From Cristatella mucedo (taxonomy: Eukaryota; Bryozoa; Phylactolaemata; Cristatellidae), in the NCBI GenBank assembly GCA_009760855.2, contig WPIO01000061.1:1967001-2031000 (forward strand): a stretch of 64,000 nucleotides of DNA, in the 5' to 3' direction. This document shows, piece by piece, positions 48,602 to 58,400 of the stretch (positions are counted from its first letter, which is position 1; each line of letters starts with the position of its first letter). Position numbers and translations under genes: made by a program. Below the pieces are notes generated by a model, which worked only from the letters and a program-made list of their open reading frames with translations, was not told the origin of the DNA and ran no database searches.

Positions 48602-48729
48602 CTACACATGTCTTAAGTTGTGCTTCTGCTGTACAGTTGTACTTTTAAGAGGTAGGGAAACAGGGCAGTCATCTCTCGTACAATTCCTCCAGTGATTGAG
48701 TACGTGTCGGGAAGATGCACAATGAGCAA
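48602..48729 (-). CDS. Exon 7: end of TAZ1 and stop codon
   Basis: Acceptor CTCTGTTGTTTCAG, split Val codon completed by TT. It reads [19 protein letters not shown] then [10 protein letters not shown], closely matching the end of CBP TAZ1 (V-A-H-C-A-S-S-R-x-I-I-S-H-W-K-N-C-T-R). Cys316 completes zinc site 2. Site 3 has His325, Cys329, Cys334, but the last ligand (C-P-V-C) is Ser337 because TGC is TCC. Thirteen residues later comes an in-frame TAG. A strong donor (CAAG|GTAAGT, intron starting at 48584) follows 17 nt beyond the stop, so either the stop is the true C-terminus or it is a nonsense change in an exon that once continued. Confidence 0.88.
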
Positions 48730-51700
48730 CTGAAACAACAGAGACACTGCATGTACACACATGAGTCTATATCGTTTGAGCACACAAAAAGGAATCAAGA
48801 TCCTTATGCTAAGGTGACCAGCAGCCTGCTACTAAAGTGACAAAAGGTGGCAGTGCTCAGAGGTTGTCAAGAGGAAGTTAACAAGGTAGAACCAACCAAC
48901 AGTGCATCAACGAAGCTCTACCTCTGGGCGGTCACAGCCATGGCTTTTTTGTGCCATGCTTGGGCGGGCCTCGAGAATTAAGTTAAGCCTTAGGACCAGG
49001 CATGCACATCCGAGAGGGTCTGAATCCAGAAGGCTAAACAAACCCTCTCGACCAGTTGGATGGGAAGCACCGACAAGCAATGGTAGTAAAAATTTACATC
49101 TGACAGGCAGGCTCGGCGGCAGTTAAGAAAAAAGGCAACAATGAGGTGCACTCTCATAATCAGTCCATATCAAGTAGCAGTCAAAATAGGTACAACAAAA
49201 GAGGCGATAACTTCTCAGTCAAGTACTAGTACGGCACAGCATGTTCGGGCATCGAAGCTAAACAAGCTTCAGCGATGTTTTCAAAAACACATATTTTCCT
49301 ACTGCAGGTTTAAGCCAGAACTTCTTATTTGGCAGTGGGACAAACCAGGTCGAGAGGTCTCGAAAGCAAGCAGAAAGCATCAAGCAATTACGAATTATTC
49401 AGTTGAGTCTTCTCGTATTTAAAGTCTTTTCGTTATGACTTAAGGGCGTGGTTTTGCTCCTGGCAGTTCCCCATTAATGGCAGGTGCTGCTAGAAACAGA
49501 TAACTGTAGACTAGTATCCATAAACAGCTTGAAGCACTGAAGAGAGGTATATAAATCCGACTGGGAAGTTGAAAGAATTATGGTTCAAACGAATGCTTAA
49601 AGCCAGAGCATGCACAAGCGCACACGGTCCCGCACAAGCACACGCACATGCACACACTCAACAGGGGAATCAACAGATCGTGCACATTTACATACCTGGA
49701 CAGGCTGTGCCGGCTTGGCACGACGTCATGTGCTGCAGGACGCTCTTCATCGTACGACAATACGGAAGGTCGCAAGCCTGCTCACCGCTCATGTTGCCTC
49801 CAATAGGCTCTTGGCGTTGGCAATTGTGCGCGTGCAGAAGCTGTATCAGCTGCTGCTGATCGAGTTTTAGCTTCTTCTTATAGACACTGGACCAGATCAT
49901 GGTACCACTCTCAGTGCCAACAGCAGATGACTGAGGTCCGAGCAATGGCTGAAGCCCTGCAGGCACTGCTAAGTTTGGTCCATTCTGCTCGCCCTACGTC
50001 GGACAATGAGAATGCATCTAGAAGTGGCATTGCTAAAAAAATCTAACGAGCACCCATCGGAGAATGCATTAATACATGCACATAAAAAAAGGGTGGTCGG
50101 TAACTCACGTTGAGGATCGACATAGCGAGCTATCACTAAATGTAGGTCGCATAAAAAATCTAAATATATCTAGCAGCAAGGCTACCGTGACTGGGTGCAT
50201 ACAATAGGTGGTGTGCATCCTTAAGTCACTAAATGCTGAGACCGAGGATCGTCGGCAGGAAAACTAAGAGTAGAGCTGCCATCTCACACTTGCCGAAACA
50301 CTGGCAGCTAGCAGCTGAGCTTGTAAGAGAAGTATCCGCTCGGAGAGGAAAATCCAATTCGACGGTTGCATGAGATTGCCACAAGATTTCGCTTATTCGT
50401 GGTGACACTGTGCATGCTGCCACTAACCACACTTGCATGCTGACCCTGTGCATGTTACTGCTAACCATGTTATTCATGCTATTTATGAAGCCTGAACTCA
50501 TCATTCAATCGCGTTTAGCTTTGCAGCAAATATAAAGTGCCAAGAAAGAGATTTCTGTTCTCTGAAGGTGGTTTATAAAGTGCATTATTACTATTATATT
50601 TCGAAAACTTCACCAGAACAGCCTGATCCCATGCAGGCCATGCACAAAAACATGCCCATATCCCAACCTAGTCAAAAACACTGAAAAACACCCGGCCACA
50701 TACAAGAAACCCAAGAAACACCCAAAACCCATACACGAAACCCCCAACTCTTCAAGGGATGCCAGTCCATTACTCCAGTCCAGAAACCGTTCAAACGTAA
50801 AGCTCCTTACGAATTTGCCGGGGCATGCACGGACACAAACGCTTGTTCTAGAACCTGCCCTTCCCAAGGCTTGGTAATAATCTAATGAGAGCAAAGAATA
50901 CCGAGCATGATCATTCAGCGCTTGAGTTTGTATACGACTCCTACGAGACAACTTATAACACTATGCATATCAGTAGGCATGCACCACAGTTGACAGCAGA
51001 AAACTCGGCATTCGGGGAGAATTGGCTGCGACCCAGCCCGACTTTATGTATCTGGAATAGCTAAGACTGTGAGGCAGAGCTCAAATGCGCAGTCGTCGAG
51101 CAATCACGACAACACAAAGCACTCAGCTCTTTTGCCGACCACAAGAGGGCTCTGCTGCCACATGCTCTTAACACCACCAGCTAGCACCTATTGGAGTAGT
51201 AGCACCCCATTTGGTTGGGGCATGAACAGCTGCAGCAACACATCTAGACACACGAGTAAGCTAATTACAAATCTTTGTCGACGTATTCCCGGGAAGTCAT
51301 GGTGACTGCGTAAGCTTACTATGGTGAGTATTCTAGTTGATCTATTATAAGGCTTTATTATACCGAACCACATGGAAAGCTCTAATTATTCCATTGGGTT
51401 AGGTTTGTAACCTAGAGCTGGTTTGTAATCGAGCCGTTTTTTGGCAACTTGGGTGCTTGCAATCCGGATTGATTGTAAGTCGAGGGATTCTTACTTCGAG
51501 ACCATGCTGTATGACTCAAAGCCGTCGTTCATCAACGAATTCTAATTTTTACGTAAAAAGCAGAGAAAATTGTTGCCATACTTTTTGCGGCTTATCATAC
51601 GTTTCAGCTATGTTAGTCATCGTCGACACCACGAGCTCCGACTGGCTGCAATGGCCGAGCCCAAATTGATGTAGTGGTAGTAACCTGTCGTTACCCTGCC

Positions 51701-54700
51701 ATTCACACGAATTCAAACGAACGCCTACATGCCCACATTTCATGCTAATCAGTATATAGCATATGCATATTTGGCCAGTACCGGCAGTAATATTAGCAAT
51801 GGCTAGGCTACTTGTTATATGTTTAAAGCCAGGTCTGCTCAAGAACAAAACCGTGAGCACATATGTATATTCACATTTACGCATGCGAACACACATATAC
51901 AGAGAAAGGCAGGCAGGCAGACTCGAACACCCATACTTACACACCACACCACACACATGCGCCAATGCCAACTCTATCACTCACACACCCCCACACACCA
52001 CAGCTGAGAGTAGACCAAGCAGGGCAGTGCGAAGCATTAGTGGCTGGAGTGGAGCTCACAGCATCAGAGCCCCCTTGATTGCGGTGGGGGCCAGGCAATC
52101 GTTTTCTGACCTCTGACTTCACTTCCTCATAGGCTTCAGCTGTCGACACCAAATCAGGTGAATGGTCTGCAAGCAACCAGCACACGAGAACTGCATCTTG
52201 TGACCGAGTCTTCCACGCTGACTTCACATTTCCATCCGGTAGAGGCTCCTTCTAAAACAGGTAAGGTTAGTGAGCTCTCGCCGTGTTTTTCAAGCTAGCC
52301 CTTCGGGAAGTCGTAAGCAGACGTGACAATGACAGTGAATAGCATGGCTGCTGTGATACGGACCGTGTCAGTGCCTTGCCGATAGGCTGGGAAAGCTTTG
52401 CAATTTCAGGTGAGATGGCGACATACTTGGGACATTTCGAGTAGGTTGTCAAGTTCTAGCTTTACAAGTCTATATATAGACTGCATTGCATGAACAAAAC
52501 AACACTAGCTGTACAGAAAAGGTACCATCATTGAATCACCTGTACAACTATCGCCACCACGAATTTGTTCATGCAGATGACACTTGTAACGTGCTACTGC
52601 TATCCTCTTCTGGAGGCAACAGCCGTTGGTGCTTCGCCGAATGGTTGAGACAGCAGTGCTGCAGCACCATCAGGCAGACTTTTACTGCTCTTCTAGCACT
52701 GCATGGCAAAGATTAACGACACTCTAAAGGTTTAATAGTTATTTCTACGACTAATATTTTCTTACGCAACGATAACTACACTCCTACTGCCGACTATGGC
52801 ACATCCTTTTCAGCGGTCCTGAGCTGCTACTTCTATGCTAATCACTAATTCAACTGCTCTCCTGACTGTGCTATGCTTCCCACATTCTCTTTTTTGCATG
52901 AGACGAAGTCTGTTGGCTACCGAATGCGTACCAAAAGCCACTTAGGCTGTGAGTGCGCTATAAAATACTCTCCTGCGTAACACCCACATGGTCTTTATGA
53001 TTTTGTGGAGTTACAGACGGAGATACATTACATTGCATTAATATCGATAGCAATAATAATACTATTAGAAATTTGCATAACGCCCAAAGAGCAGATCAAA
53101 AAGCTCTCTCACATCACTTGCTGTTTAGCATACAGTCATCTTGCTGTCTGTTGCATTAAAGCGAGATCTTTTGGCGATCGAGCTTATTTGCACCAAAAAT
53201 GTGACTAAGCTAGCTTATGGCTATGGTAACTACATCGGATGACCCAGCAACTGTTTAAAATAAGCTAAAGATGCAGCTGTTCCCGTTAGCCTTCCCATTA
53301 CTCTAACAAATTTGTGTCTTGTTCTGGTCCGGTGTGTTTTGCATGCTACCAGTTGCATGATTAAGTGCATGTTACAGGCAGCAGGTCATACTAACTGGAG
53401 GCCATGAGTGATCACACTTGCTTGGTCGTGCTTGTGATCGTAGATGTTCATAAACCTAAGGGTATTGATTTTCTTACAGCGATTTGTAAAGCCCGGGGAA
53501 TGAGCTTCTCTTAGGGAGCCGTACAAGCGAAGATATTTTAATACTATTCTTGCTATCACGGAGGAGCAGGTGGTATTTTGTAGCCCCATCTGGCAATCTA
53601 AATGGCATGTAATCAGAACGTATCTGGGCATCACAAGGCAGTTAGTTCTAGGCTTGGGGAGCATAAGCATTGGTCAGAAGTCTCCAAAAAATTTAAGGTT
53701 GGTTAGAGGCAAATTTAAACCATCAAAGTCTATAGTGCTGAAGACAGGGTGTTACAATGTCCAGCCACCGATAAAGTATTTCTTAACGATACCAGAAGCT
53801 AGAGAAGGGAGAGGTTGCCATACGAAAGGGCAGGCTTTGACATCGAGGCATGCTGCTACAGGGAATCGGGGCGGGGGGCCTCCAGATTCCCAACCATACA
53901 GGCTCCATACCAGCAGATTCCGCTGGCTTGGTGCACAGAGGCCTGCAAGAAAAAAATCCTCGCTGATTAAACAGTCTCTTTTAGTATAGCGACAGAAGAG
54001 CCTTTACGGCTATCACCGCAGCTTGCAGTGGCGATGCAGAATCGCCCACTGCAGGAATCAAACCCACGACCTCGGTCCCGAGGTCGTGAAAGCAACCGCC
54101 TTACCTAGTGTGCCATCACGGCTCACGGTGCCTCTCTACTTACTACGAGCCACCATCACCCCTGGTATAACTCACCGGTGTGCTGTTATCAGAAGGCGCA
54201 GAATGGACAGCAAAAGGTGACGTTTCATTGACATAAATTGTCCACATCATATCAAGCTCGCTTTCCATTACACATATCTTCTCTGCCGCCAAGCGGCAGT
54301 ACTCGTCCTGTAAATGAGTGAACACTAGGTTCACCACACAGGGCAGCAATCTGAGCAGCAACCATCAATCTAGATGGACAGCTTTAAGCCAGTGTGCCCT
54401 TGCTCCACTTGCAAGCAGCTCAAACAGGGCAACGAAACCTGTGCCAATCGCTTGCCCTTCAACTTACATAGCTCTCAGCAGCTTCGTACAGTTTCATCTC
54501 GATCTTTTGTGCAAATTGTGCCACAAGATTCATTTGCATTCCAGGCATAATTAGCCCATCGCATGAACGGACCAGTTCTTGGAACCTGATGACATAATGA
54601 GGTAGAAAAAAGAGCAGTATAGTTTACATGCCTGACGTTGCAACTAACACTAGCGTATGACCGAACATTTCATGGGACAGAAACGGGCAGCAGTCAACCG

Positions 54701-55369
54701 GGAGTCTTTAAAGCATAATAATAATAATAATAAAACACTTGATAAAGTGCCCTCAGATAACTCAATCTCGTTCTGAGCGCTTTAAATTTGCTGCAAAGGG
54801 AAATGCAATTGAATGGTGATAAATATCATGCTTGATAAACAACATGAATAACGTGGTTAGGGGGGACATGCACAGGGTCAGCATGCATAAGCACATTAAG
54901 GACGAATCATAGGGACCCTCTAAATGGTGTCCTAAATAGGTGAGCTTAAAGTTCTTTTTTAATGTGATCAAGACAGGGGATGTCATGACGGAAGTCAGAA
55001 GTGATTTCTAGGCTTTGTTAGCTGACGAACTAAATGCACGGTCTCCTAAAGATTTGAGGTTTGCACAAGGGTACGCACAGTTGTCATCAATGCTTACTGC
55101 AATCAGGCGATCACATTTGGCATACAATTCTGCACTTATGCTTATCTGTAGTGAACGAGGCAATTTGCCACATCACAGTGCTTCTCACCCACCTGCACTA
55201 GCTCCCTTGAACTGCAATGAAATGTTACTCTGACTACAAAATGCCACAACAACTAATTACAGGTTGTGCAGGAGTTTTCTACAGAGCACTCCAAATCTAA
55301 GCAGGTTTTGGTGCTCATCAAGTAGCATTTCAACTTAATAGTTGTTTCTCACTTTTGGATTCTTTCATC

Positions 55370-55434
<65 letters not shown>

Positions 55435-58400
55435 CCCGTCCCCGGCATTCTACTTCATAATCAGCAGACTGGGCACCGGTACCATCTGCTCTTCTGACTT
55501 TAGTCGTTTAGCAGTATCTTTAAGAACCACAAATCCTTTGGATACTATGCCTTCAGTTCGTATGCTTCCAAAATTTGACACTCATTCTCAACTGACGTCT
55601 TACGATTGCGAGTCAACGACATTTAAGTTTGTGGGCTTGTGCTTCTTCCTGACCATGTGCATGTTTTCCACTAAACACTCGACTCTTTCAGTTCCAGCAT
55701 ATGTAAAGAGAATACAAAAGTTCTAGTACTACAGGAATGCCTTAATATATAAATGGAAAATAAACATAACTCATCTGTATATCACTAGATGCGAACTGAA
55801 TCTCGACTCAGGCGCTTACACATGCCACAGGGCTTGAGCCCTCGACCCCGGCCAAACCATGGTCGGGGTGAGCACTGTAGCCAATTTCTATTACTCCGAG
55901 GCTGCTAAAAAAATATATCTTCTGAAAATGAGGACTACTTCGGAAGCTCAAAATCGCTACATACATGCTTTATCATCATAATGATTGCTAATACCTTATG
56001 AATAATTTGCTTTATAAGATAGATATTCATATTCGATAGATATTTAATCACTTCGATATACCTGATGCAATTCACAATCCAACAATGAATATGGAAAGTG
56101 CTTTGATTCGTTATCCTGTTGTTACATAATCTCTAGAATTGGACGCTGCTACACGAAGCCCGCACCAAAAAACAAGGAACCCCAATCCATGATTCGTGTT
56201 TAACTACCATGTTTAACACTGTGCCCAAAGTTATCTTTTATGTACCCCTCAACTATTCTTTGGCTGACATACATGCAACATTAGTTATTCCTCAAAAGCT
56301 GATATTTGATCTTGGAAATTCTAACGAACTAAGCACAAGTCTTTACTAATACACGGCACAGCCAAAATATGCCGCTTTACTCAGCCATGCTATCGCCCTC
56401 TTCCACATTCACCGACAGAGGCACACCAAGAGCTCACTGCTTGTCAGCCAACTGCTGCCTCTGTTGTGGCTTTCAGTTTCTGAGAGAGCATAATACAGCT
56501 CGACTTCCTACGATAGATAAACTCCGCATGCTCACACTGCCCTCCAAAGCCACTAAGCACTTAGTATATGGCTCTGAGTTTGGTTGTTGCTAATGCCCGT
56601 AGACACATAAGCCATTAAGCTACACCCATTCATTTATTATTAAATTGTAACAATCCGACAATAAAATACTGGCTTTAGTCACAGTTTGCTACGTCTGGCT
56701 TCGTAAGTAACTGCATTTGCCAGCAAACGAGTCGGTGGCTCGCATGCAAATAGATGCCAATGTGTGGTCACGTGACCTCACACCCCACTTGAAGGTTAGC
56801 CAGCAGAACCTATTGTTTTCCCTTGCATCGTCAATGATGATGCCACGGCCAATGACGAACTAAGGTACCCGGATGTCATCTTCGATCTTTTAAGACCTAT
56901 CCGTGGCATATTGCCACTTAATAAGTGACCAGATTATGCCACCAGTTGCACAGGTTTCTGAAGGTACAAGAGTGATTTTGATGTTTCTCCACAGAGATTG
57001 CAATTCAAACCGGGAAGTCGCAAGGCAGCTGAAGATCTAAGATGGCACCGTTTGGACCACTCAGGAAACATCTGGACTATGGTAATACAGAGGAACTGCC
57101 CATTAAGATCGTCCTCAAGTAACTTCTACGAGGGAGCACTGGTTCCTAAAAAGCATGGCTCTGAAGGACAGGTTTGCTCCAGCCTAATGCACTTTTAGAG
57201 TCTCTACTGAGCTACCAAAACGGCCATTAGCGAAAGTATCGTGAGTGAACGGCCTAAGGAACGGGGACTGAACTAGTGGAAGTGTAATGATGTGGGTTTC
57301 TTCTCAACTTCCAGTGTTGGGCGGCTGTGCTGGATTAAAGTAATCATGATTAGAAACTAAACATTTTACAGAATGTTGGCTTGCCATCTGCTTCCGAGAT
57401 TCAGGGGCTCGATTTCTGTTCGTAGTGTTATAACGATCCAAAGCACACTTTTGTGGCGGTTAAAGAGTTTTCACGAACTCGGGACTACAGCTCTGAGCCA
57501 GCAGAGGTCATGCAGCAGCCAAGCCGAAGACAGAACTTAAGCCTAATAGAACATCCGTGGGCCAAAGTAGAATGTGCTCTTAAGTTTCAGAGCTCTCTGG
57601 CACACGAAAATCTTTACGTTGTTTGAGGTTTTGAAGGATTGCGAGACGTCAATTGTTTTTTAGAAACGTGGTCGAAGTTGGTTAAGTCACTGCCGAAGAT
57701 ATTGGGTGAATTTATCAAAAATCTTGGTGCCTCGACTAGTTATTGGTTGTACCAAATAAATTGTGTAATTACATCTTTCGTAGCTTTTCTGAATAACAAA
57801 AACTTGTATGGAGATCCGATCTCAAACTTGAGTGCTTTGAGTAAAGTAGTTGCTGGTAGCAGGTGCGTAGAAAGTACTGGAGGGCAGGGTGTGTATACAT
57901 TCGTGCGCACATACCCACACCCACACAAACACACACACACACACACACATACACACAAACACACACACACACTCACACACATACACACACACACGCACAC
58001 ACACACACACACACGCACACATACATACTTCAAAGGAAATTCTGACCTTATGCGAACAGCCTGGAAGGTCACATACTTTTTTAAGAATCCTTATTTGGTA
58101 CTAGTGCAGGTGCTCAGCTGCTAGCTGAACGATTTGAAGGCTATGCATGGAGAAATATCGACAGGCTGCACAGGTAGCCATCCTTTTCATTAAAAATCGG
58201 CTTTTTGAAATGGGCTACAGTTGAAAAAACAGCACCAAAGCTAAAAGTCCCTATTCCTCTCCAGATAAGGGAGGTAATAAAATATCTTGGTAGAACCATG
58301 TCACCCTAAATGCAACATTATACACGATTACGTTACTTTATATGAATTAACCTTAAGTGGCACTTCACACGGATAAAACACAGGATGTACAACGTGTAGC

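Noticed and set aside
49569-49870. Plus-strand ORFs of 86-96 codons
   Set aside because: Shadows of the TAZ1 exon on the other strand.
54176-54585. KIX of Mediator subunit 15 instead of CBP
   Set aside because: The NLVA, YE-x-A-x-S and DEY-x2-L-x-AEKI pattern is that of CBP/p300, and a CBP-type start and TAZ1 accompany it.
55355-55726. 123-codon ORF with Leu-Ser repeats
   Set aside because: Produced by the (CT)n repeat inside an old LINE; no independent coding signal.
57740-58124. Long His-Thr and Cys-Val repeat ORFs on both strands
   Set aside because: They are translations of the (CA)n microsatellite in all frames.
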